A stretch of 64,000 nt of DNA from Dreissena polymorpha (taxonomy: Eukaryota > Mollusca > Bivalvia > Myida > Dreissenidae), in the NCBI RefSeq assembly GCF_020536995.1, contig NC_068357.1:146578559-146642558 (forward strand), read 5' to 3'. A program made the translations under genes and the position numbers. Positions 25,301 to 38,700 of the stretch are shown in pieces. Position 1 is the stretch's first letter. Every line of letters begins with the position of its first letter. The notes under the pieces were generated by a model. It saw nothing but the letters and a program-made list of their open reading frames with translations, did no database searches and was not told where the DNA came from.

Positions 25301-26720
25301 AAATTTAAAATACTTTTACAACGCATATACTGTTTAATTCTGATTTTTAAACATAATAAACCGCATCTTGAAACTAGAAACTCGTCATAAATTAATCTAA
25401 TAAATTGTTGTTGTTTTTTATAAATTTTATCTCTCCCCTTTCTATATATTTTTTATTTCTTGAACTAATTTTAAGCATAATGAAACTCTTTGACATGTTT
25501 CAGACACACAATTTTATTGTTTGTGTGTAAATCGTTAAGTCTTCGAATAGTGCATGTGCATTACAAGAAGAATCCGTTTATTACCAATGCTCGCTCCCAA
25601 TTTTTATATAACCTGTCATTTCCCGTTTACTTTGAATTTTTATAAACACATTATCTCCTCATGATATGTTTAACATTTTTTTTTGTACAAATGAAATGTA
25701 CTTAAAATACTAATATAGTTGTAAGTATATATTGCTACATATATTGTATGTATGCTATTATTGCTCATCTATGATATTCAATTATGTACGATCGTGTAAT
25801 GTTGAGCTGTGTGGGAAAATGAATAAAAATACTTCAACTTATAATTACTTACCTGATCCATAGGAAACCTACTATTTCGAATTCAATTACAATATGATTA
25901 ATGCATAGAACGCATACGAAAAACGTTACATATTTTAAGGTTTACCTCTACGTTTGGCATTTTATGGTAGAGTAAAGGAATTTCGTTTTGATCTCCAAAA
26001 TAACAATGAAAAAAATCGACAGAGGTATAGAGCACATAGGAAAAAGAATGGCTTAGCTAAGCCAATAGTCACCAACCGGTTTAACCGGTAGCAGGCTTAA
26101 CAACAACCCTTTAACATTGATGAAGCATATATGAGCTTTATCTAAGCATATTATCGCGACGTTCGCGTGATGAGTAGAAATTACACGAACCCGGATATCA
26201 TAATGTTTAAACAAAATTTTTCAATCAACCACTTCGTAATATATTTTTTTAAACATAAAACAGTTAATTCTTTTTTTTAATTTGACCATTATTATTTAAC
26301 ATGCATCATGCAAAGCGGTAGCCGTTAATGAATATATATCAACACGATTATCACAATGTTGATGTACTAGAAAAGCTTTATCATGTATCACTGTATGCGA
26401 TAGACTATCGTCAGATTGTTATACCAAGTGAAATGTATGGGCAAACGTGTATGTTTGTTATCTATTTATGTATAAAAAGAATTATAATCACATGCATGTA
26501 TACAGTTAATAAATTGTCTACAAATGAGTTTGTTTTACTAGCGAAAAAGGTGGATTAATTTATTTAGATTCAAATTAATAAATTGGCAAAAGGAAATATG
26601 GTTTATGTCACTCAAGTGGAACCAGTACAAAATAGATGCATTGAAAAATAATGCTTTAACAAAAAACTTCTGATAAAATCCCCATCAGATACATAAGTGC
26701 CAATACAAAGAAATAGTGAA
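22400..26720. other. Intergenic spacer between the coiled-coil gene and SLC49A4
   Basis: No exon or RNA gene is supported. From about 23040 to 24310 the sequence is richer in CG and repeats short words such as AAATCGTG and GCGACAAATCGT, suggesting an old decayed repeat without visible ends. The 5' untranslated region and promoter of SLC49A4 should lie in the last few hundred bases, but I see no clear core-promoter motif. Confidence 0.4.
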
Positions 26721-29700
26721 ATGCAGGAGTCGGAAAAAGTTATTAACGAGACCAGGAAGGACGCATATGACGGATATGAATCGGAGCCATTATTACCAGC
26801 ATTCAGAGAGGCGACGACAGGCCCTACATCTAAAACTCGCTGGTACGTCCTGAGTATGGTTTCCATGGCAACTATCGTCAACAACTTCTTGTGGTCCTCG
26901 TGGGGTTCTATATCTCAATCAACGCAGCTGGCGTACGGTTGGAGTGAAGAAACGCTTTTCTGGGTAACAAATGTTGGAAACATCACCGGATTTATCTTCG
27001 CTCTGCTTGGAGTTTATTTAGTGGACATAAAAGGTTTATGTTATTTAAATCATTTTTTTGTTATTTATTATTTAACTTGAGTTGCAACGGTATGAGGTAA
27101 ATGTTTATTCAAAGTTGGGGTCTTGGCATTAATTCTTAGCTAATTGTGTGGTTCGGCATGTCTATCTTGTTTAAACCTAATTCTTTATATTCATGATTCA
27201 TGGGGTCGATCCTATCTTAAATCATGTTCATTTGTGAAATACATATCATACATATATTTTATCACGTTTTGGTAAAGATGTAACAAAAGCTTCTCCATTG
27301 TTCTGGAGTTTTAACGGTGCATGTAATTTTAAGATGCTGTGAACGTATTAACCCGCAGATAGCAATGTTCCTAATATAAACACATATTTCATGTGTTCGA
27401 ACGTCAATGCTTGTCTGCAACGGGGCCATGTTCCTCACCGCCGCCACACGAGTCATCACCATGCAACATGCCTGGGCAACGGTGTAAGTAAACAAATCAA
27501 ATGCATTACATCGACCGTTTTTATCGCGACGACCTCTTTGTAATCCATTAGGTAAATCCAAACGCTATCGAAAATGAAGTCGTGAAACATAATTTGTAAA
27601 AAATAGTATTTTTTATAGACACTTATGAAAATTCATATTCGCATAAGGAGATGTTGCATGATAATATGAAGTTGACCGCCGAATACGTGAAGGTACACTA
27701 GTGTCAATTGGTCCCTCGTAGAGTGGTTTGAGATTAATGTAGACATTTTATATCCACATATCTAGAACTGAACTATGTGTTGGTGTATAAATATATATTT
27801 AAGGTGGTAATAATTGATAATGTGAACAAGCGCCTCAAGCACATGTTGGCTATGGTTTTTGTTGTTATTCTATCGAAATAAGCAATGGTCACAAACTGGT
27901 TAGACTCTGTGCAAGATACAAAATATAAATTATCCTAACTTTTCGAACAAAATACGATGTAAAGAAATATGATTTTGACGCATATGGCAACTTGAAACAT
28001 GTAAGTAAATTGAACTTTTGGGATAAGAACATGATCTTTCATGTAAACAATTGTTTTTACCCAGCTTTATCAAATCGTAATCACATCGATTTTTCTTCTC
28101 ATTTGCGAACTATTGACCACAAGGTTATTTTTTATTAAATGAAAAACACTCAGACAAAATTATTTGCATCATTACAAATGACATACAAGATAAGTATTGA
28201 TGCAAAGCATCAAAGGGCGTCGGGAATTTCAGTGTAAAAGGCACTCAATGAAGTTACATGGAACGATTTTTTTCTACTGTAAATATTAATATATTGGCCG
28301 ATTATTTTAAATAAAATAGAAAAAGAAACTGGTTAACCATTATCTATAATTTTGTGTTCTAACCCCCAAATAACCCTTATTTATGATGTTGTGTTCTAAC
28401 CCCCAAATAACCATTATCTATGATTTTGTGTTGTAACCCCCAAATATTTCATAGTTCATTTTATTTACATTGGTTTCCCTTTTTTTACTGACATCCGTGT
28501 GCAGTTTTCATTAATGGAACAGAACTGTGTAGGTTTTAAAAAATCTGCTTCATCTTGTAAGCGTAATTTCATATTTTTCTCAACTTCAAGGGGAGATGGT
28601 TCTGAACTTATTCTTACGTTGCTCATTTACGATAGGGTTTGAGTACTCATTGATATGAAAACACTGTAAAAGTTTGAAAAAAAATTGAATGAAAACTGTA
28701 AATTGCATAAATAAGCTGCATTTCACAATACTTTGAAATTCAGTAAAAGATCATAATAGATTTATTGCTCCGATATTCATCATTTTCAATAGGGTTCGAG
28801 TAATACTGATATAAAAACACTAAACAAGTTTGGAAAGATTCAGACGAAAGTTGTGAAATTTTTAAACAAGTGGAAATTTTTTATTTTGTCAAATTTAATA
28901 GAAAAAAAATTCTGGACTTATTGTCCCGATGTTTCTCATTTTTAATGAGGTAAAAGTGCTCATTGATATGAAGACACTGTAAGTTTGGAAAGAATCTGAT
29001 GAAAAATGTTGACATAATCACCTAACCAAGCAGTTTTTCACTTTTATTTTTAAATTCAAAGAGACATAATTCTGGACTTATGGTCCGATTTTGCTTATAT
29101 AGAGAGTTTGGGTTGGGTCCTCATTGATAAAAAAACCTGTGCAAGTTTGGGAACAATCGGATGAAAATTTCGGACTTCGAACAACGATATCAAAATTTCT
29201 CAAATTCTTAGAAAGATAACTAGGGACGTAATGGTCGGATAATGCTAAAGGGCCCATACCACCTGGATAGTAAAACGTGTCGCGCTTCGCGCTCTATATG
29301 TGGTTCTTAAGGTAGCGCACCTCTAATGATTTCCCGCGATTTCTTCAAAGGTTGAAGAGCCTACTATTAGGTGCCGTAGCCTAGTGGTTAAGGCGATAGA
29401 CTAGAAATCTTTTGGGATATTCCGCGCAGGTTCGAATCCATCCGACAACGTATACTTTTTTGCGACGCGTTTTATTTATTTTCTAACGTAATTTGATTTA
29501 ATATGGCATATTAGCTATATTTATTGTTAAATATGTTGCAATTTTTATGCACATTCTTCAATTATTAAAATTAAAACAACGTTATGGCGAAATTGGGTGA
29601 TTTACTGTTGAAAATACGAACCATGCATGTTGCATTTTTATTTTTATTTCAAAAAGTAAACGGTAAATCTGTCTATTTCTTGGTATTTTTGCTGTATATA

Positions 29701-32700
29701 GTGTTTCTATAAAAGCTAAGTTTAAAATATGACTTAAATGATACTATTTTGAATTTTATGACACTTTGTTTTTAACCGACCCAATTTTTACTTGGCTGAA
29801 ATCACTTACATTTCATGGCGCTCTTCCATAGATAAAAATTTGTAAAAAATAAATGTCTGTAAAAGAATACTTATTTCATCTTGTTTAAACTTTAAACACC
29901 TTTACAGCATCTGTACACACCAACTGCATGCCCATATTTGGAAATTTGAATGAATTATGGAACTTTTATATACCCCAGGGGTGAAAATAAATTGGACAAA
30001 AGCCGAGCGTGGGGGTGGTTTTGAAAAAATCGGTATATTTTTTTTAAAAGCATGGAAAGCCTACCTACAAATGTGCATGTAGTTCAGTGAAATGATGCTG
30101 ATTAAGAAAATAATTAATTAGATTATATTTGGATATGTGCCCATTAGAGGTGCGCTACCTTAAAAAAAATCCGAGGAGTGCTTGACTCTAGGGAATCGGG
30201 TTGCTGGGACACAGCAACTCCTTGATAAGCGGCTGCTTCCTTTATCGCAACTCATTGTTACAATCAATAATACGTTTCGAGCTTCGCGCTCTATATGTGA
30301 TAGGGATAGTACTTAGGGCCTATGATAGACAACCATAAAAATACATGGATAATAGATGTGTTGTTTGCATTTATTTGTTAATATAAAAACACGTGTATTT
30401 TTTATAAGATATTTAAGTGATGTAAGAAATTTTAATTAACGTTGTCACCACGCGGCATCCATTAATTTTAATAAAAATATCAAATTGTAGTAAAATGGAT
30501 TTTCAAATGTCTGAATAAAATAAAGCTTTATTATATTTATTAACCTGACTGAAAAAATTGTTAGCCGCCGAACTGTTCCGTTCGTGCCGGAACACGGGAT
30601 TGAACCGGGGGCCTTTAGATGATTGTTGCGTAAACAACTTCAGTCTAACGCTCTCCCAACTCAGCTTTTCCGGCTGACATCATTTATGTACTGCTATTTG
30701 GTGAAGTTGTGTATAGCGATCGTTATTATATGTCTATTAATAAACTAAATACATTGTACGTTTTCGTACCACTACGCCTTCCAATAAACTTGCTTGCGCG
30801 ATAGGTCGTCAAATATCGTACTACATTGATTCTCCACTAAATAAGCAAATTAGAAAAACCACAAAATAAATATATTTTGATTATGTTTTGTTTTTATACA
30901 AAACCAGAAAGTTTCGCGTATTTGCCCAGTCCCTGTGATCTTTTCCCTGTGATCAGTTGTGGATCAGTTATTAATTATAACAATTAGCTTTGCATTATTG
31001 GCAATAAATGTTGTAATAAATGTAATAGGCACAAATGCAGTACTTATTTACACTTATTTACACAAAACAATCACCACTATGCAATATATTCTTAAAACAA
31101 AAATATATACATTGATCCGTAAAATAACTTCTCCTCCCATAAGCGAAAAAAAAATGCATTACATACTAGTCGCCACTCTCCAGAGCGACGCCAAAAACTC
31201 TTCACTTGCATGCAAATTATTTAAAATTTAATGGCACATAATATGGGAGATAAAATCAACTTTGTTCATGCCTATGCTACGGTGGTATAGAGGTGAAATT
31301 CACTCTTCTTTTTTTAAAATTGCACTCCTCATGTTTCTATCTCGTGGCCAAGACTTAGTAACTCGTGGCCACGAGTTAGCTATGTCGTGGCCACGAGTTA
31401 GAAAAAAGAGAAGTGCAAAACTAAATAAAAGAGGAGTGCAATTAAAAAATGAGCGGTGCAGTAAATAAAGGAAGGGTGCATTAAACAAAAGAGGAGAGAA
31501 TGTCGAGATCTCGAGATCCCGACTTAGCTAACTCGTGGTAAAAGTATTGCAGATGTATACCGTTTATGAGAATCAAGCAATTATTAAACTATATCCATCC
31601 CGTGTATTTTGCAGTCTGCTTGCTATCGGCCAAGGGATTAATGGCCTTGCTACGACTGTTACCATGTCAATGCCGGCTGCAGTCTCCAACACGTGGTTCG
31701 GACTATCAGAGAGAACGACAGCTACAGCCGTATCGGTTCTGTCAGCAGCTATGGGCGGCGCGGCGGCTCTTCTTGGTGTGTTACACACATAGTGTATTAT
31801 TTTCGAAAGAACTTTTATATAATATGAAACATAAAGCGAACATTTTACACTGCATTACACTGTCTTATTGTACGGGACGATATGGTACGGTATTGGGGTA
31901 TGATGCAGAGCAGCACAGTACGATACAGTACCGCAAATATCTTTTTCTGTGCTGGGATTACTCGTTCAAGTTTATGAAATGTATTCCACAAACCGTTATT
32001 CACAATCCTTAACTTTGTTTGCACGTGTTTTTGTTTCTCTTTTCAGGTCCATTGACAGTTGACATGCCACAAATGTAAACCGGTGCATTCATTGATTCAA
32101 AGTATTGATATATGAAATATTGTCAACACGTGTATATGTTTTTCTACGGTGTTCTCCATATGCATATGTAACCAATTTAAAAAAATAAGCTAACGGTATG
32201 TAAGGTATTCGTCCATATCCAATGCTTTAAACCTCGACATTATTTTAAATATCTCGTTGATTCACCAAGTCGTCTTTTCTTTCATCGATAAATATTTTCA
32301 GGAACAACTCCATCATTATGGCTAATCAGACAGGTAATGCATAAACTTGTGTGTTTTGGTAGGAATAATGATTTGTGAAATGTAAGAGCAAACTACCCTA
32401 GGCAATATTATGAAAGTAGTATGTATAACAAAGATTGTTTTTATAACAAAAATATTGCTAATTTTAACGCACTGAAAGTAAACTTTGACGATATACATTA
32501 AAAAACAGTATTCTCCAGCAAATAGTATATTTTACAACAATGATGTTTTCATGAATCTTCGACAACATGTTTAGCTATTTCTTAGTGTCTCTATATAAAC
32601 TTGATATGTTCACATTTCTCTGTGTATGTTAAAAAAGAGACTTATTTAACATATCAAGAAATATAATATTTGGATTTCACATATGAATATTTACGTGTAA

Positions 32701-35700
32701 AAAAAATCAAATTATTCATATCAACAAGAAATTGACCTTATATTACTTTTATTATTTTCAAATAAAAAAAAACACAAACTTATTGTATCGAGTAATGATT
32801 CATTTTTAATATAAAGAATCCGATTTTCTTATATCAATTATTTGATCACTCGATATCAAGAATTGTTGTTTTTTGAAAACTTAACATCCTTTCCTTGATA
32901 TCAATATTTTAGATACAACAATAAATCTTGATATCAAATATTTCATTTCTTGACATAAACACGTCTTTAAATCATTAAATGTCGCCCGATATGCATGCAG
33001 CCAAATAACATAATATTCATGAAGGTATCAAAAGAAAAACTTTTAAGCTTCCAATAATTTATTAAATCATCATAAAACAAGCATTCACATCTATGCCCTG
33101 AAGTAACCAGCAAAACAAGTTGATAAATTCTTCTTACTATGTACATTTTCTTTCACGTTTTAGATCTGGCTGGAATTCAACAGCAAATGCGGCATTTTAA
33201 TTACGAGAGTAAGTACGCACAAGTTTGTGTAAGCTAAAGGTGCTATCAAGACCATTTACTAAAATTACAGAAAGTATGCCAGTCATTGTATCCGCTTGCA
33301 AAGCGCTCGTTTGCTGTACTCACCATTTATGTTTGCAATAAGCTGAAGAACATAAATCTTGCCAAAAGAGAACAGTTGCATTTGGTCGAACTCAACAAAG
33401 ATTGTGATAACAGAAATATAGAAATTATGCTATCTAATTATCATACTTTTTTCTAAACCAATACATAATACTTTAGGACTTATTTTCGAAATCCGTTACG
33501 TAGATATGATCAGTGTGCTTTATTCATGTTAAAAGATGTAATTTGCAAAAGCTCCAATATTTAATTTATAAAATCATGTTGCTCAGCACAATACTTCAGG
33601 TTTGTTACAATTATTAATATTGTAATTAACGAATCATCAATCGCAAGATAACTTATGTTGTTTTATTTGTTGAACCTAATTAGTTTTTGTCTTTATTGCC
33701 TGCTGCATTCGATGACCCTAATTAAAATACCTAGTTGAACACAATTACATAATTTCTCTATGTAAAGGAACTAAATAATAAGTTTATGTGAAGCTGGGTT
33801 TAATGTGAAATGTCATGACTCAAAAAGACTTGGAAGTTTTTTTTTGTTTGAACCCACTGAGGAGAATAAAACATAGCCGATGGGAAAAGATTATATATTT
33901 TATAAAAACATGGAAAATGTCATGTCTGAAAAAGACTTGCAAGGTTCTTTTGTTTGGACCCACTGAGGAGATTGAAACATAGCCGATGGGAAATGAATAT
34001 ATATTTTATAATAACATAAATAGTTAGTGATGATCACGCCTCAACGAAATAGAAGTATGTCTTCGTCCACATTAATCTACCACTTGTATACAACATTGAC
34101 ATATTTAACAACGTTGGAATATTGTCTATTCGTCAGTCAGTTAACACAAGGATTACATAGACTAAAAACAAAAACCTACCAGCAGCCTGTTTTGTTATTC
34201 TCTTCCTTCAGTTTATTAGAACGAAATCCATATGCCGCGGTCAATTAAGTTTACTTTCTCCTTAAAAAAAAACTGAATGATCTTTTTAAATACGTCAACT
34301 CATGTGTGTTTAGTCTTCAAAAGTCCAACCACTACACATTCGCATTTATCACTTATTTCGACGCACCTTGCTATAAATGACGCAACGCAATGTTGAAACA
34401 TCAATATATGTTCTGTACATGACAAATTAAAAGAAATTTGCACAAGATTTGCACGCGGTATTGTTTTAACGTGTATACGGATTATGTTTAGATAAAATCT
34501 GGGCGCCTGTCAACATTTTTATCACTAATCTTAAATCTTTGATCAGAATCACCATAACGGCATATGCATAGTAAACACCTGCCTTGCCAAAAACATTTTT
34601 GTATCGATATTGACAATGAACCAAAAATACAACATATGTGTCGTGTTCTGAGAAAACTGGGCATAATGCATGTGCGTAAAGTGTCGTCCCTGATTAGCCT
34701 GTGCAGTCCGCACAGGCTAATCAGGGACGACACTTTCCGCCTAAATTGGATTTTTGCGAAGAAGAGACTGCATTTAAACGAAAAATGCCATAAAAGCGGA
34801 AAGTGTCGTCCCTGATTAGCCAGTGCGGACTGCACAGGCTAATCTGGGATGACACTTTACGCACAAGCATTATGACCAGTTTTCTCAGAACATGACACAT
34901 AAGTTCGATTGAGGGAAAGCCTTTTGTGATAGTTTCCACAGATCTATTTAAAAACAAAACGTTAACTTAGACTAATAACGGCCCTTAACTTCCCTTGTCC
35001 TTTAAGTAATCCGTTTAATTATTACTCGAAAAAAAAGTTTAAACCATTTAAGCCTAGTGGACTCTCCCATCCTTCTAAATTGGAACAATGTATTTCCAAA
35101 ATTAGGGATGTCTAGTTTATTTATTTCTATATTTAGAATATTTCTTACAGAAATTCTTTTAAGCAAACAGCGCAGACCCTGATGAAACGCCGCATCATGC
35201 GGCGTCTCATCTGGGTCTGCGCTGTTTGCCAACGCCTTTTTTTCCAGACGCTAGGCATAAATGGGTTAAACAGAATATCTTTTTTATATATCAGCCCCAA
35301 ACTTTATAGATTGCTTTCACTTTTTGATGTTGTAAGATACTACCGGTAAATTGTGTTGATACTAAGTAGCATTATGCGTAAGGTAAAGGGGCACGGCGTA
35401 CACGTAAAATGATGTCATCGTATTAATTATGCATTTCAGCATGTGGCGTTACGGTTCTGCTGCTTTTTTGTTCAGTGGTTTACCTCCCCAGTAAACCAGA
35501 AAAGGCTCCGAGCAGAACGGCACATTCGGAACGGTTCGGCTTTACAGCAGGGATTCGGCACATTTTCAAGTACATTATCTTATAGGATATTTGAGGTGAA
35601 GATTATCTATTTTATGGTGACAATCTGACAACACTGATGCATAAACAGCATAGTTGCATCATATATAAGACTTTTCTTATAAAATTGTTTGCTGTGAGAG

Positions 35701-38700
35701 TATGAACTTTAATGTAACTGGTTGCAAAAAAACAAAGGCAGAGTAACGGAATAAGTAATTTAATTATTTGACGTAGCGTGTACGCAATTATCATTATTCC
35801 CTAAATTAAATTTCAATGCCTACATACTTTAAAAGTATGAGAAATGTTTGATGTGGACGATTTAGAATTGTTCATGCTGTTACAATCTTATTATTAATTG
35901 AACATCTTCGAGTTGATTTTTGTGATCACATAGTTATTTGAACATTCAGAAAAAGCTTTCGTTAATATCGGTTTTGCGTGCCAAAGAAAGAAAATTTATT
36001 CTACAGCAAATACAAATTATGTCGTTTTCAACCATTTCTTCTAAAAAAAAAAGGAAACCAATTAACAATCGGACAATTACTAATCAGAGCACGATACTTA
36101 GGTACAAATGGATTCTCAAAGGAAGGTAATATAATAAGATTGCCTGTAATAACATCCAGTATATTGCCTCGCTTAAATGTTTTTGAAGTTGCGATTTATT
36201 TTTCCACTATGTAGTTATTGGAAAGCACAGAAAGCTATAATATTATAGTAAACCAGTAACGTATACACGAATGAATAACACTAAATTAAAATATAACGTA
36301 CTTAATGGAAGTCGTTTTATTTTCGTTATACATTAGGATATACTTATGAAATGCCAGATTTTGACATTTTATTTAAACATTCGTGTATTCATTAAAAAGT
36401 GGAACATTCGAAGGCGTTTTTATTAAACATGATGCCATCCAAATTCTTAAAATTAAAGTACATCAATTGTCATTGCGTGCGTTGTTCACAGTCACTATAT
36501 AATACAAAGTCGTGTTTAGGCTTTGTTTTCAAAAATTCACTAGACTTCAATGCGCGTCTTATACAAACGTAAAATAACCCTTTACTTTAGAAATCCTTCG
36601 ATGTGGCTTATTGCGGCCATGTTTGCTTTGCCGATTGGTTTCTTTGGCAACTGGCTTTCCTTCTTGGACGTCATTCTCAACCCGTTTGAAATTGCACAGG
36701 TTGGTTTAACCCATTTATGCCTAGCGTCTAGAAAAAAGGCCTTGGCAAACAGCGTAGACCCAGATGAGACACCGCATGATGTGGCGTCTTATCAGGGTCT
36801 GCGCTGTTTGCTTAAAGGAATTTCTATAAGAAATATTCTAAATATAGAAATAAATATACTAGACATCCCTAATTTTGGAAATAAATTGATTCAATTTAGA
36901 AGGATGGGAGAGTCCACTAGGCAAAAATGGGTTAAGTAATATATCTCTTGGGATGAAAGGTATAATTTATATGCTTTCATATGGACATGTTTGGGTACGG
37001 TTATCAAGGTTATCATAATCTTCGAGCATGTTTAGGTTTTTTTTAAATTTTGTTTGTGGTATTTCCTAGTCGAGACCTAATGTGCATTGTTTAAGGAAGA
37101 GTTATTTTTAGAACATAATCATTATATGAGAACTTTTTCAACTGGAGAAAATTCTTCTTTTAAACAAGGATTTTGGAAATTTAAGAATGTGTAAACAATG
37201 TTATGTGAAGTAGACATATTAACTAGAATCTTGTTTTCACGAATCTGTTACTATATTTAACTTGCTCCTACCGGTATTTATTGTCATCATTCACTTATGT
37301 GCAGTCCGCACAGGCTAATCAGGGACGACACTTTCCGCTTTTATGATATTTTTCGTTTAAAGACAGTCTCTTCCTAGCAAAATGCAGTTAATGCGAAAAG
37401 TGTCGTCCCTGTGTAGTCTGTGCAGACTGCACAGGCTAATTTGGGACGGCACTTTACGCACATGCATTAAACCGCCTTTTCACAGATCACGGCCCATTTA
37501 ATTGTATTCATTATTTGCAGGCGGAGGTTGGATGGATAAGCTTCTATGGAAGCGTATGCGGCGTAGCTGGTGGCATCCTGCTTGGACGGTCAGTGCCTGA
37601 CAACGTTAATTTTGAACTACCGTACAGTAATTTAATTTCATACACGATATAGTTGTCGTTTGCATTTTATATATTCATGTTTGATTCCGGATTTGTTATT
37701 CAATTCAGCACATTAACGTTAAGTAAAGTAACCTCCAAAGTATTGCAAGTTTAATCGTTTAGCATTCTTAACTTTAAACACAATATGTGTTCTCTTCTAA
37801 TTATACTCAGAACACAGTTAAATGTGTAATGCAGAAAATAGTACAATAATCATTTCGAATGAGATTATTTTCCATATAATAAGCAGTAATTAGTCGAATT
37901 AAGTGTTGCAGGTTTGCAGATATGTACAAAAAGAAGATGAAGTGGATATTGGTAGCACTAAATATTATAGTGATAGCGGACTTTGGTTGGTTCAGCTGTA
38001 TGTGTGTTAACTTACTGCCGTATTCTAAAGGTACTTAAATAAATCAATTGTTCCTAACCAAAACGCTCGATCAAAAAATACAAGTTACTAACACGTCGGT
38101 ATTATATTTTAATATATGTTAACGAAATTCCTTTAAGTGTATCTAATGATGACATATTCTACTTCAAAACACTCTTCATTTGGAACGCTTGCATTATAAA
38201 TATTTTTAAGTGTAAACTAAGAAAATTTCGGCCTAAGGTAGCGCACTCGTAATGGGCACCTTTCCAAATATAATCTAATGTGTTATTTTTTAATCAGCAT
38301 CATTGCACTGATCTACATATCAATGTTTAGGTAGGCTTTTCATGCTTTTAAAATAAATATACTGATACAAACCAGCCCCCACGCTCGGCTTTTGTCCAGT
38401 TTATTTGCATCCCTGGGGTGTATGAAAGTTCCATAATTCATCCAGATTTCCAAATATGGGCATGCAGTTGGTGTGTACAGATGCAGTAAAGGTGTTTAAA
38501 GTTTAAACAATATGAAATAAGTATTCTTTTACAGACATTTATTTTTTATAACGTGTTATCTATGAAAGAGCGCCATGAAATTTATGTGGTTTCAGCCAAG
38601 TAGAAATTGGGTTGGTTAAAAACAAAGTGTCATAAAATTCAAAATAGTATCAGTTAAGTAATATTTTGAACTGAGTTTTTATAGATACACTATATACAGC

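Noticed and set aside
26697-26720. Extended SLC49A4 N terminus starting at an in-frame GTG
   Set aside because: Nuclear eukaryotic genes rarely start at GTG, and an ATG follows 24 nt later in frame.
29371-29450. Calling a functional tRNA-Ser gene in the TTAA element
   Set aside because: The acceptor and T stems pair poorly, so it is listed as tRNA-like.
34488-34957. Open frames rich in RKVSSQISLCSPHRLIRDDTF-like residues
   Set aside because: The same peptide recurs wherever family A MITEs lie, on either strand; it is a translation of the hairpin repeat, not a gene.
36550-36590. Use of the upstream ATG (36550) as part of SLC49A4 exon 8
   Set aside because: The CTTTACTTTAG acceptor at 36590 fits the phase of exon 7 and the family alignment exactly; the upstream part does not align.
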